Origin: Flavobacteriales bacterium
Lineage (GTDB): Bacteria; Bacteroidota; Bacteroidia; Flavobacteriales_F; PHOS-HE28
Length of the DNA stretch: 49,527 nt
Reading direction: 5' to 3'
Assembly: GCA_016787985.1 (NCBI GenBank)
Contig: JAEUTC010000138.1
Coordinates: forward strand, 1 to 49,527
Part shown: positions 16,571-25,437 of the stretch, piece by piece
Layout: each line of letters begins with the position of its first letter
Position numbering within the stretch: the first letter of the stretch is position 1
The notes under the pieces: generated by a model
What the model saw: only the letters and a program-made list of their open reading frames with translations
Told to the model about the DNA's origin: nothing
Database searches by the model: none
Made by a program: the position numbers and the translations under genes

Positions 16571-19156
16571 TCAGTTCATCCCTTTACCCGCCTCCTTACC
16601 CGCCACCATCTTGTAGGTCATCCCGCTCGCCACGGCCATCTGCCGAGCGTAGTCGGCCTTGGCCAGCACCACCTCGTCGTCGATCTGGTCGTCGCGCTTC
16701 ACCTCGATGATTATGTAGGAGCCGTCGCCCTTCAGGACGAGGAAGTCGGGGTAGTAGGTGCGGAGGGAGTGCGACACCGGGTCGATGTAGGGCACGGCGA
16801 AGTCGCTCTGGCCGTGGGTGAGCATGCCGGTGAAGTAGACCTGCTGCACGTTGGTGTCGGCGAGCAGGGTGTCGAACATCTCCTTCTCCGGCTTGGAGTC
16901 GAACACGTAGTTGTCCAGGTGGAAGGAGCGGGTGGAGAACTTCTTGTACTCCGGGCTGTCCATGGGCACGATCAGATGCTTCTTGCCCTTCACCCAGTAG
17001 CAGCCGTCGTCGCCGGGATCCTTCACCAGGTCCACCTCTTCCTCCTCCTGCTTCTCGTAGGCCTGCAGTTCGTAGAACGCCTCGAAGAGCTTCGGCACGA
17101 GCACGTCGTAGACCACTTCGTTGTACTTGTTCACGAGTTCGACGAGCGCCGGTAAGCCCTCCTTGCTCCGCTCCAGCACCTCCTGCACTACCAGCGGGCT
17201 CTTGTTCATGTAGCGCGAGAGCTCGGCCACGAGGGTGAGTGCGGTGTACTTCTCGCGACGCTTGTACTCCTCGGTGACGTCCGCCGCAATGCGGTTGGTG
17301 GAGGAGATGGAGCGCTGGACGCCGACGACGATGCGGTACTTGCTCTCGTCCAGGTCTTCCGTGCCGAAGTCGAGACCGGTCGGCGGTTCCTTGTCCTTCT
17401 TTACGTAGAGCTTGCGGATGCGCTTCAGCTTCACGGTCACCTTGGGGATACGCACGCGCACCTGCACCGGCTCGTCGTCGTTGGGGCGTTCGGTAATGTC
17501 CTTGATGGAGAGCCGGAAGTTCTGCTTCAGCTCGTCGTCCAGGATCGCCTTGTTCTCCACGCTCAGGTGCACCGTGGCGCGCTGCTGGATGTCCGTGATG
17601 GCGCGCAGGCAGCGCATGGTGGCCTGGAGCACGAACACGGTACTCTTCGGCTTGCGGTGGAGGGCGACGGAGAAGAGCGACCGGCAGTTCCAGCCCTCCT
17701 TGCCCTTGTTCACCAGCAGGATGAACTGCTTCTCGGACCCGGGCGTGTCCAGCAGGTTGAACTCGCGGATGTCGTCGTTGGTGGTCACCTTGTCGTCGCC
17801 GACGTTCACGAGGATGGACGAGATGGGGATGCCCATGTCGGCGAGCACGTGCTCCAGGGCCGGGCGCAGCTCGGTGGTGCACTCCTCGATGGTGCTGCTG
17901 AAGAAGGCGAGCTTTGGGAGCATGCCCTCGTAGCGCTTGCCCTTCTGCTCGGCCCAGAAGTCCTTCACCACGGCGTGGATGAACTCGCGCGCCTTGGTGT
18001 TCTCGTAGTCCTTGATGTCCACCTGCTTCAGGTAGGCGCCGTCGATGGCCGGCTTCAGCCCGTAGGCGTAGACCACCTCGGGCAGCACCTTGCTCTCCAC
18101 GAACGGAGTGCCGGTGTAGTTGTAGCAGCCGACCACGCGCGTGCCGGTCTCCTTCAGGCCGGCCGCGAGCTCATCGATGGTGAGGCGCAAGCTGGTCTTG
18201 CCCTTGCGCATCAGGTCCTTCTCCAGGGTGGCGCCGAAGGCGTGGTGCGCCTCGTCCACGTACACACCGAGCTGCTCCAGGCGCAGCAGCTTCTGGAAGC
18301 GCTGGTTGCCGATCAGGTCTCCCTCGTCCTCGATGTCGCCGTACAGGTCGGCGTACTCGTCCTTCACACTCTTGCTCCGGTACTTCTCCACGTCCGCCGC
18401 GAACAGCAGCTCGCCCTTGGTCTTCTCCTTGTGCTGGCGCTTCAGGATGATCTTCTGGTTGTTGGAGATGATCAGGTTGTAGCGGCTGCGGTCGAGCACG
18501 TTCAGGCTCGTGCCCGTCTCGTCCAGGAAGTGGAACTGGAGGTTCATGTCCAGCCAGGCCACGTACTCGGGCGGCACCACCTTGCTCTTGTCGAAGGTCT
18601 GGATCTCCTTCAGGCTCTGGAGCACCGTCTTGTCCGGCGCGAACACCAGCGCGTTGTGGCAGTACTTCGGATCCTGCGGGAACTTGTTCGCCAGCAGGAA
18701 CTCGTAGAAGATGCTCGTGGCCATGAGCACCGTCTTACCGAGTCCCATGGTAAGGGCGAAGATGTAGTTCGGGTAGTTCAGCTGGAACTGCTGGAAGGTC
18801 TCGAACACCTGCTTGTACTGCGCGGTGTCCATGTCCTCGAACAGCTCCAGCATGCTGCGCTGGCCCACCTTACTCTCGGCGCGCCCGGCGAAGGCGCCGC
18901 GCTTCTCGTACCAGTCCTTGAACACCTCGTGCAGCATCCGGTTGTCCAGCCCCTCCTTCAGGAACACGTACATCTCCAGCGCCTCGTACTGCGGCTGGCG
19001 CAACCAGCCGCCCGTCGCCGGGTTGTTGTGCTCCAGGAACTTCTTCGTCAGCAGCTTGTAGCTGCGCTGGATGGTGCCCCGGTTCTCCGTGTAGAAGAGG
19101 TGCAGGTACTGGTAGAACGGGAAGTCGGGCGGCGCGGCCTTCTTGGTCTTGGCCAT
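16571..19156 (-). CDS. res: Type III-like restriction subunit: DEAD/DEAH helicase with PD-(D/E)XK nuclease end
   Basis: The protein is 861 residues. Helicase motifs are in order: Walker A GLGKT (138-142), DEAH (301-304, in VYVDEAHHAFG), GCYNYTGTP, then VNKGKEGWNCRSLFSVAL and VLQATMRCLRAI. The C-terminus has a nuclease core YPDFLV (D804) with IIIEVK (E818, K820). This matches Res subunits of type III restriction enzymes, which move along DNA and cut when they meet unmodified sites. The sixth motif departs from the common Q-x-x-GR form. The gene starts 3 bp after the mod gene, the normal Mod-Res pairing. It differs from a classical type III enzyme in its further neighbours (HerA, NurA, TerY-P triad). 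Confidence 0.85.
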   Translation of the reverse strand: MAKTKKAAPPDFPFYQYLHLFYTENRGTIQRSYKLLTKKFLEHNNPATGGWLRQPQYEALEMYVFLKEGLDNRMLHEVFKDWYEKRGAFAGRAESKVGQRSMLELFEDMDTAQYKQVFETFQQFQLNYPNYIFALTMGLGKTVLMATSIFYEFLLANKFPQDPKYCHNALVFAPDKTVLQSLKEIQTFDKSKVVPPEYVAWLDMNLQFHFLDETGTSLNVLDRSRYNLIISNNQKIILKRQHKEKTKGELLFAADVEKYRSKSVKDEYADLYGDIEDEGDLIGNQRFQKLLRLEQLGVYVDEAHHAFGATLEKDLMRKGKTSLRLTIDELAAGLKETGTRVVGCYNYTGTPFVESKVLPEVVYAYGLKPAIDGAYLKQVDIKDYENTKAREFIHAVVKDFWAEQKGKRYEGMLPKLAFFSSTIEECTTELRPALEHVLADMGIPISSILVNVGDDKVTTNDDIREFNLLDTPGSEKQFILLVNKGKEGWNCRSLFSVALHRKPKSTVFVLQATMRCLRAITDIQQRATVHLSVENKAILDDELKQNFRLSIKDITERPNDDEPVQVRVRIPKVTVKLKRIRKLYVKKDKEPPTGLDFGTEDLDESKYRIVVGVQRSISSTNRIAADVTEEYKRREKYTALTLVAELSRYMNKSPLVVQEVLERSKEGLPALVELVNKYNEVVYDVLVPKLFEAFYELQAYEKQEEEEVDLVKDPGDDGCYWVKGKKHLIVPMDSPEYKKFSTRSFHLDNYVFDSKPEKEMFDTLLADTNVQQVYFTGMLTHGQSDFAVPYIDPVSHSLRTYYPDFLVLKGDGSYIIIEVKRDDQIDDEVVLAKADYARQMAVASGMTYKMVAGKEAGKGMN

Positions 19157-19159
19157 GGC

Positions 19160-21118
19160 TCAGCGCAGTTCGATCTCCAGTGATTCGGAGAGCAGGTCGG
19201 TGATCTTCACCATGATGGTGCCGGCGTCCTTCGGGATGGGGTAGGTGCCCTTCACCAGTTCGTCCTTGTCCGGTACGTCCACCAGCTTCGGCTCGAACAC
19301 GCCGCCGTCGTAGTTCCAGTCCACCATCACGCTCTCCACCAGCTCGCGCCAGTCCTCCACCGTCTCCTTCTGCACGCTCAGCTTCTGCAGCAGGTTCATC
19401 GGGTAGAACTGCTCGATCACCAGTTCGCCCTTCTTGCTCTTCACCACCTTCGCCTCGGCCTCGCGCTTGAACTGCAAATCCTGCTTGTCGCGCAGGATGT
19501 CCACGATCTCCACGTCTAGCTTGTGCGGCACCTCCTTCTCCAGCATCGCCTTCAGGTCCGGCTCGTGGCCCATGCAGATGATGAGCAGATTCTCCACCGG
19601 CTTGTTGGGGTTCTTCGCCTCGCGCTTCGCGAACTCCTTGTAGTCGAAGTTGGCCACCAGAGTGCTCAGGTCCGCGCGCGTGGCGATCCGGTTCACCGGC
19701 ATCACCTTCACCATGCGCCCGTCCTTCTCGCCGTCATAGAGCGAATTTCCCGGCAACGGCTGGATCTCCAGCGCCTGGAGCAACAGTTCCTTCGCCTCCA
19801 CTTCATTTCTGAAGATGTCGTACTGATTCACGTTATGAACTGAGAAGCCTGTGTAGAAGGTGTCCACCTTCTTCGATTCGCCGTCTTCTGACGAGAATTC
19901 CAGCTCCGGAGCCTTCTTGCTGATTTCCTTGGCGACACCGAGAAGGCGCTTCGTCGTGGTCTGAATGGACCCCAAATTGATGTCGGCGCCAATGAACCTA
20001 CGACCAAGCTTCATGGATACTGCCTGTGTTGTGCCCGAACCCATGAAACAGTCCAATACCAAATCACCTGGATTAGAAGAACCTCTGATAAGCCGATCTA
20101 GTAAGGCCTCCGGCTTCTGCGTAGGATAGTCGCTCCGTTCATCTGCTTGACTATTGACCGCCTTTATCTCTGACCATATGGATTGAATGGCACTGCCTTT
20201 CACCTCATCCAAGTAGCTCTTCAACCGAGGCCATCCTCCTTCTTTGGTGGGCCAGTAGATTCGGCCCTCCTTATCCAGTTCATCCAGCTTGCTTGTCTTG
20301 AACTTCCAGTGATTCCCCTTCAATGACGGATCGAAGCCCCGCCAAGGGTTGCCGGACTCTCCTGTACGGAGACCGGACTGAGTAGCATCAATGGTCGCGT
20401 AGCGCCGGCCATTGGCCTCTGTGTAGGTGTAGTATTTGTTGATGTACTCATCAGTGTGTTTCTCGTACTGCGCGTTGAAGGTGAACTCCGAGCCCTTCTT
20501 CACAAAGAAGATCGTGTCGTGAATGTGGTTGTACTGATTCGAGTCGCTCCTGGCCGACGTGCGCTTCCAAACAATCTCATTCACAAGACTGTCAGTACCA
20601 AACACCTCGTCAAGGACACACCTGAGATAGTGGCTCTTGTGCCAATCACAATGGAGAAAGAGCGAGCCGCTATCGGATAACAGTTCACGGAGTACGATGA
20701 ATCGCTCATACATGAATTGCAGGTAAGTGTCATTAACCCAGATGTCACCGTACTGCTTCTCCTCAAACGCGATGTGATCGTTCGAGACCGACTTCCCTCG
20801 AATGCCAATCTTAATCTTGTAATCGGCGTTCGAATCGAAGGGAGGGTCGATGTAGACCAGGTCCACCTTCCCCCGGAACTCCTTCAGCAGGTGGCTCATC
20901 ACCTGGAGGTTGTCACCCCAGTAGATGCGGTTCATCCAGCCCTTCACCGGCTCGCCGTGGTTCTCCTTCAGCTGCGCCGGGAAGTACTGCGTGCCCCGGA
21001 ACGGGCGCTTGCCCTTCCAGTGCAACATCGGGTAGCCCTTGATCGGCTCGAACTCGTAGCGCTCCACGGTGTCCAGCTTGCGCTCTACCGCCATCTCGAT
21101 CGTCTTCTGCTTGGCCAT
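19160..21118 (-). CDS. mod: Type III-like DNA methyltransferase (Mod), beta class, probable N6-adenine
   Basis: The protein is 652 residues. It has DPPF (91-94), YPTQKPEALLDRLI (331 on) and the SAM motif DCFMGSGTT (356-364), the layout of Mod subunits. DPPF indicates N6-adenine methylation. Between DPPF and YPTQKP lies the region expected to recognise the target site. The middle of the gene has visibly lower GC than its ends. By hand count, 60-base lines at 20041 and 20161 have 25 and 27 G/C, against 35 each at 19201 and 20881. This suggests a swapped recognition segment. The C-terminal 280 residues match the non-catalytic Mod end that binds Res. The res gene follows after 3 bp. Confidence 0.9.
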   Translation of the reverse strand: MAKQKTIEMAVERKLDTVERYEFEPIKGYPMLHWKGKRPFRGTQYFPAQLKENHGEPVKGWMNRIYWGDNLQVMSHLLKEFRGKVDLVYIDPPFDSNADYKIKIGIRGKSVSNDHIAFEEKQYGDIWVNDTYLQFMYERFIVLRELLSDSGSLFLHCDWHKSHYLRCVLDEVFGTDSLVNEIVWKRTSARSDSNQYNHIHDTIFFVKKGSEFTFNAQYEKHTDEYINKYYTYTEANGRRYATIDATQSGLRTGESGNPWRGFDPSLKGNHWKFKTSKLDELDKEGRIYWPTKEGGWPRLKSYLDEVKGSAIQSIWSEIKAVNSQADERSDYPTQKPEALLDRLIRGSSNPGDLVLDCFMGSGTTQAVSMKLGRRFIGADINLGSIQTTTKRLLGVAKEISKKAPELEFSSEDGESKKVDTFYTGFSVHNVNQYDIFRNEVEAKELLLQALEIQPLPGNSLYDGEKDGRMVKVMPVNRIATRADLSTLVANFDYKEFAKREAKNPNKPVENLLIICMGHEPDLKAMLEKEVPHKLDVEIVDILRDKQDLQFKREAEAKVVKSKKGELVIEQFYPMNLLQKLSVQKETVEDWRELVESVMVDWNYDGGVFEPKLVDVPDKDELVKGTYPIPKDAGTIMVKITDLLSESLEIELR

Positions 21119-21142
21119 CGTGTCTGTTCTGTGTCGCGATAC

Positions 21143-21931
21143 TTAAACGTCGTCGTGGATCTGGTCAGCGGTCAAGATGCGGCTGGTCAGCCTGCGTACA
21201 GTATTCCGGTCGAACTTGCTCTTGACTCGATTAAGGTGATTAACCAAGTCGATTATGTCACTGTCATGTTCGACAATGAGGTACTTGATGTCCTCCGGCT
21301 TAAAGGTCAATTTGATGTGCGCCGCACTTGCATTCAGCTTCTTCTTCTTTGTCTCTGTGTCGATCATACGCTTGCCCACGAAAGCAAGGATTGACCTATC
21401 CTCAATGCTCGGAACAAATCGCCATTCGCGCTCGTCCGCGAAAGGGTAGTCGGCTACTGGTTGTTGCCCGCGGCGCTCCAGCGTGCCACGATAGTTCTTG
21501 ATGTACCGATAGGTATTCATCATGTTGTTCTGCGTGACCCGAAGCTGATGGTCGATATTGGGGTGTATGGTTTGGTCAACAAGCCGACTCACGGTTTGGA
21601 CGCCGGCCATCATATGGTCCATCACGGAGGAGTGTCGGTTCACGTACCACACTGGATTCAGGCCGTTCTTGTTGGCCCAATCTTTCGTCAAGCCGATTCC
21701 GAAATTCCCATACTTCAAAGGACTGCCATCCACTTTGTACCCGACGAAGGTCTTCAGCTCTGTTAACCTCAGGTCGCAGAAGGACACCATTGGCACACCA
21801 AATTCAGCGGTGCCATTTGGGGATTCGATCTTCTCTTTGGCGTAGGAAACTCCAAAGGAGTCTTTCAGGATCGCATAGAGCCAGTCCTTCGTCGTAAAGT
21901 GGAAAAGTGTGGTGGGATAGATGCTCTTCAT
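21143..21931 (-). CDS. AbiGi-like abortive-infection protein
   Basis: The protein is 262 residues. LFHFTTKDWLYAILKDSFG at the start, then VPMVSFCDLRLTELKTF, then YGNFGIGLTKDWANKNGLNPVWYVN follow the pattern of the AbiGi (abortive phage resistance, antitoxin) family. DEREWRFVPS in the middle and a late KPEDIKYLIVEHDSDI also fit. In lactococcal AbiG the partner AbiGii is the toxic component, and no AbiGii-like gene is visible here. The gene sits between the helicase-nuclease (12 bp) and mod (24 bp), so it appears integrated in the operon. Its base composition is lower in GC than most neighbours, like the middle of mod. Confidence 0.65.
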   Translation of the reverse strand: MKSIYPTTLFHFTTKDWLYAILKDSFGVSYAKEKIESPNGTAEFGVPMVSFCDLRLTELKTFVGYKVDGSPLKYGNFGIGLTKDWANKNGLNPVWYVNRHSSVMDHMMAGVQTVSRLVDQTIHPNIDHQLRVTQNNMMNTYRYIKNYRGTLERRGQQPVADYPFADEREWRFVPSIEDRSILAFVGKRMIDTETKKKKLNASAAHIKLTFKPEDIKYLIVEHDSDIIDLVNHLNRVKSKFDRNTVRRLTSRILTADQIHDDV

Positions 21932-21943
21932 GTTTGCACTTAC

Positions 21944-24900
21944 TCAGTTGTTCGCGTCCACCTTCTTGCAATAGTGCCGCATGTCGCATTCCGCGCACAG
22001 CTTCTTGCTCACCTGCACGCCTTCCATGGAGAAGTCCTTGGCCTGGATGCGCTCCACCACCGCGTCGAACTCGCGGATGGTGGTTTCGATGTTGCCGTGG
22101 TCCTTGGTGAAGGAGATGTTCGGGTTGCCGCTGGGTTCGCCGGTGTAGTAGAGGTGCATGCGGCTCACGTTGCGGCCGGTGCGCTCCTCCACAATGTGGG
22201 CGTAGGCCTCCAGCTGGCGCTTGTAGCGGTGGAGCCGCTCCTTGTTCGCCGGGTCGTTCACGTCCGGCTTCTTCTCGCTCTTGAAGTCGACGATCTCCAC
22301 GGTGTCGCCCTCGCCCTTGATCAGATCCACGGTGCCTTGCAGGATGTAGGCTTCCTTCACGAGGCTCACGTCCACCTCGGCCTCCACCACCTTGTCCCAC
22401 TGGTGCTCGTTCCGGTCGCGGTAGCGCTGCACGTGCTGGCGCGCCGCCTCCACCTGGCCGGGCGCGAGGTAGGTGCGCTGGCTGTGGGCGAGGCTCTCGT
22501 AGTTGTGGTGGAACCACCGGTCCACCTGGTCGGCGCTCACCTTGTCCGGCTCGCCGCGCAGCACGGCCTTGTGGATGTCCTCGATGGTCTGGTGCACCAG
22601 CGTGCCGAAGAGCGGGGCGGCGTTGCGCACGGCGGCGAACTCCAGCTCGCGGTAGAACTTGTACTGGAGTGGGCAGTTCTCGTACAGCGCGATGTGCGAG
22701 GTGAAGGAGTACTGCTTCTTCAGGTTGGTCGGCTTCACCTCCTCCAACGTCACGTCCGCCCAGCGGAAACGCTCGTCCGTCCACTGCGGCACGCCGAAGT
22801 ACGCATGCTCCAAGTACTTGCTCGGCGTGCGCCCGTGGCCGTCGCGCTCCTGGCCGGTCAGCACCAACAGGTTCTGCGGCCGCGAGAACGCGGTGTAGTA
22901 CAGCCGCCAGAAGTCGAAGGTCTTGGTGCGGTCCAGCGGCTCGAAGGGCTGCTTGCGGTAGTGGCCCATCTGCAGGGCCTCGTCCAGCGCGGTGTGCGAG
23001 ATGCGCGGCACGGCGTTCATGGAGCCGACCACCACCACGGGGAACTCCAGGCCCTTGCTCTGGTGGATGGTCATGAACGACACGCAGCCGCTCGGTGCCT
23101 TGTCGTCGAAGTCCTCGAACTCCTCGATGCCACCGTCGATGAGGAAGCGGAGGTAGGTGTTGAAGAACTTGGTGAGCGTCCAAGTGAGCTGCTTCGGCGT
23201 GAACACCGTGATGGTGTGCAGGTACTCGAACTTGGTGAGGATCTGCGTCATCCGCCCCACGTTGTAGGCGCTGCGCAGTTCCGTTGGCCCGGCCCCCATG
23301 TCCTTGCCGAGGTAGGGCCGGAACATGTCGTAGCGCAGGAGCTGGTAGAGCAAACCGGAGAACGCGTAGTTGGTGCTCTCGGTCATCTCCAGGTGCCGCT
23401 TTGCCGCGCGCTGGCAGAACGCGACGAGTTCCTTGTGGCGCTCCGGCTCCGCACGCAGCCGGTCGGCGAAGAGCTTTTTGCAGTCCTCATAGTACGCCCA
23501 CACATCCAACGTGATCTTCGGGTCCCACTGGAGCACCTCGCTGAGGTTGCGGAAGCAGAACACCAACGCGCCGATCATCAGCTGCACCTCCTCGCGCTCG
23601 AAGAAGAGCGCCGAGCGCGGCGAGAAGACGTTGATGCCTTTCTCTTCCAGGTAGTTCGCCAGCCCGAGCGCCTGGTCGCCCTTCACGGACTTGAAGAGGA
23701 AGGCCACCTGGTTGCGGTCGGTGATGGCACCCTTGGCCTCGCCTTCCTTGATGAAACGATGCACGGCATCGTACCACGCTTCGTCACCGGCGGCGTGCGC
23801 GGTGCTCACGCGCACCACGGCGGCGCGGTCCTCGAACACCTTGTTCGGTTCCGGCTGTATGCGCTTGGCGTAGCGGAACATGCGGTCGCCATCGGTCCAG
23901 TCGGTGTCCTGCATCCACCCGTTGTAGAAATGGATGATGTCCGGGTGCGAGCGGTAGTTGGTGGTGAGCGTCACCTGCGCGCAGCTCTCGAAGTTGGCGG
24001 TGAACTCTAGGATGTTCCGGATGGTGGCACCGCGGAAGCGGTAGAGGCCCTGGTCGTCGTCGCCCACCACGCAGATGTTCTTGTGCTCGCCGGCCAGTTT
24101 CAGCAGGAGCAGCTCCTGCACCGTGTTGGTGTCTTGGTACTCGTCCACCAGGATGTAGCGCACCTGGTTCTGGATCTTCGACAGCACCTGCGGGTGCTTC
24201 TGGAACATCTCCCAGAGCGCGACCTGGATGTGGGAGAAGTCGAGCGCGTCGTTGTCGTCCAGCAGCTGGCGGTAGAGCTCGTACGCCTGGGCGAGCGCGG
24301 TGACGCCGGGGTCGTCCGCGCGCAACATCTTGCGCAGGTCCAGCACCTCCTCGCCGACCTTGCTCACGTACTTCACGAGCTGTTCGGCCTTCTTCCAGCG
24401 CGTCATCTGGCCGAAGCCGGTGATGTGGCCGAGGTCCTCGATCTTCTCGAAGCGGTTCAGCTCGTCCATCACCATGTAGTTCTGGTCGAAGCGGTCGAGG
24501 AGGCGGTAGTTGCGGTTGAGGGTGCTGAACTCGCGGTTCTCCTCCAGCATGCGCAGGAAGATGGAGTGCAGCGTGCCGATGTACATCTCGTTCAGGTTCA
24601 CCTTGAGCCCGAGCTCGAGGATGCGGTTCGAGATGCGCGTGATGAGCTCGGCGGCGGCCTTCTCGCTGAACGTGGCCACCATGATGTTGGCGGCTTCGAG
24701 CTTCTTCTCCTTCAGGAGGTACACCACGCGCTCCACCAGCGTGCGCGTCTTGCCGGAACCGGGTCCGGCGATGATGAGCATCGGGCCCTCGGTGCAGAGA
24801 ATGGCCGGGTGCTTCTCGGGGTCAACGCCGCGTGCGAGGAGGTCGGCGGCGTAAGCTTTCGCTTCTTCCGGGATGGGGGGCGGGGCGATGCATACCGGTT

Positions 24901-25177
24901 CGGTTACGGGGGCGGTCCGCCGGGTCCACTGCGTATCCGACCCACTCGATCTCGATGGCACTGCTGTGTTCTGACCAACCAGCGGGCCATTACCAGCGCG
25001 CTTTATCGGGCCGCCTCGTCCTTGCCCTCGCACGACTAACCCCTGTTGAAGCAGCACCTCCTTCGCCGTCTGGTACCGTGCTGGCGTCCAGTTGAGTTCA
25101 CGGCACGCAAGTCCCTCACCCACAGAGGGGTGCTGGTCCGTGAGTGCAAGTAGCACGGTTTCGTCGTTACTGACCAT
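21944..25177 (-). CDS. UvrD/PcrA-like helicase with C-terminal iron-sulfur PD-(D/E)XK nuclease
   Basis: The protein is 1077 residues. Residues 1-60 look like a winged-helix DNA-binding domain (HPSVGEGLACRELNW). Superfamily 1 helicase motifs follow: Walker A AGPGSGKT (137-144), DEYQDT (345-350) and VVGDDDQGLYRFRGA. The C-terminal part has a RecB-type nuclease core, GDTVEIVDFKSEKK. Cysteines in ENCPLQYKFYREL and in CAECDMRHYC (C1061, C1064, C1070) match the AddB-type 4Fe-4S nuclease layout. It should unwind and degrade DNA ends. It is the first gene of the minus-strand run, so its start marks the likely 5' end of the operon. It may be a nuclease effector or process ends created by Res. Confidence 0.88.
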   Translation of the reverse strand: MVSNDETVLLALTDQHPSVGEGLACRELNWTPARYQTAKEVLLQQGLVVRGQGRGGPIKRAGNGPLVGQNTAVPSRSSGSDTQWTRRTAPVTEPVCIAPPPIPEEAKAYAADLLARGVDPEKHPAILCTEGPMLIIAGPGSGKTRTLVERVVYLLKEKKLEAANIMVATFSEKAAAELITRISNRILELGLKVNLNEMYIGTLHSIFLRMLEENREFSTLNRNYRLLDRFDQNYMVMDELNRFEKIEDLGHITGFGQMTRWKKAEQLVKYVSKVGEEVLDLRKMLRADDPGVTALAQAYELYRQLLDDNDALDFSHIQVALWEMFQKHPQVLSKIQNQVRYILVDEYQDTNTVQELLLLKLAGEHKNICVVGDDDQGLYRFRGATIRNILEFTANFESCAQVTLTTNYRSHPDIIHFYNGWMQDTDWTDGDRMFRYAKRIQPEPNKVFEDRAAVVRVSTAHAAGDEAWYDAVHRFIKEGEAKGAITDRNQVAFLFKSVKGDQALGLANYLEEKGINVFSPRSALFFEREEVQLMIGALVFCFRNLSEVLQWDPKITLDVWAYYEDCKKLFADRLRAEPERHKELVAFCQRAAKRHLEMTESTNYAFSGLLYQLLRYDMFRPYLGKDMGAGPTELRSAYNVGRMTQILTKFEYLHTITVFTPKQLTWTLTKFFNTYLRFLIDGGIEEFEDFDDKAPSGCVSFMTIHQSKGLEFPVVVVGSMNAVPRISHTALDEALQMGHYRKQPFEPLDRTKTFDFWRLYYTAFSRPQNLLVLTGQERDGHGRTPSKYLEHAYFGVPQWTDERFRWADVTLEEVKPTNLKKQYSFTSHIALYENCPLQYKFYRELEFAAVRNAAPLFGTLVHQTIEDIHKAVLRGEPDKVSADQVDRWFHHNYESLAHSQRTYLAPGQVEAARQHVQRYRDRNEHQWDKVVEAEVDVSLVKEAYILQGTVDLIKGEGDTVEIVDFKSEKKPDVNDPANKERLHRYKRQLEAYAHIVEERTGRNVSRMHLYYTGEPSGNPNISFTKDHGNIETTIREFDAVVERIQAKDFSMEGVQVSKKLCAECDMRHYCKKVDANN

Positions 25178-25437
25178 CGCAATTGGGCCGCTGAAAATTA
25201 GGTGCTTCTGGGGTAATGGGGCTATAGTATTCTGCCCACGTCACATTGGCAAGTCCACTGGGCTACTAAGAAGGACAACCATACGTATTCGGCTGCTGTG
25301 CCTGTATTCGTCTATTGGATCCATAGAGCTCGCTAGGTGCGCCATGAACTTGAATAGATGCGGCTTAGTCGCTGGAACAGGCTCGGGGACTCACGTCCCT
25401 AACGCTTTCAACGGTATGGTAAAGTGCTTTGGGTCTG

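Noticed and set aside
17567..19183. A 538-codon forward open frame opposite res
   Set aside because: Antisense to a clear Res frame with all helicase motifs; no family in the forward translation.
21899..24010. A 703-codon forward open frame opposite the helicase-nuclease
   Set aside because: The opposite strand carries clear helicase and nuclease motifs; the forward translation has no recognisable domain.
5383..25177. BREX or DISARM as the identity of the operon
   Set aside because: No PglZ/BrxZ phosphatase, BrxC-like or DrmA/DrmB-like protein was recognised among the genes.
25193..25200. TAATTTTC on the minus strand upstream of the operon as a minus-7 box
   Set aside because: It is close to TAnnTTTG, but no TTG was found at a proper distance upstream, so a promoter is not supported.
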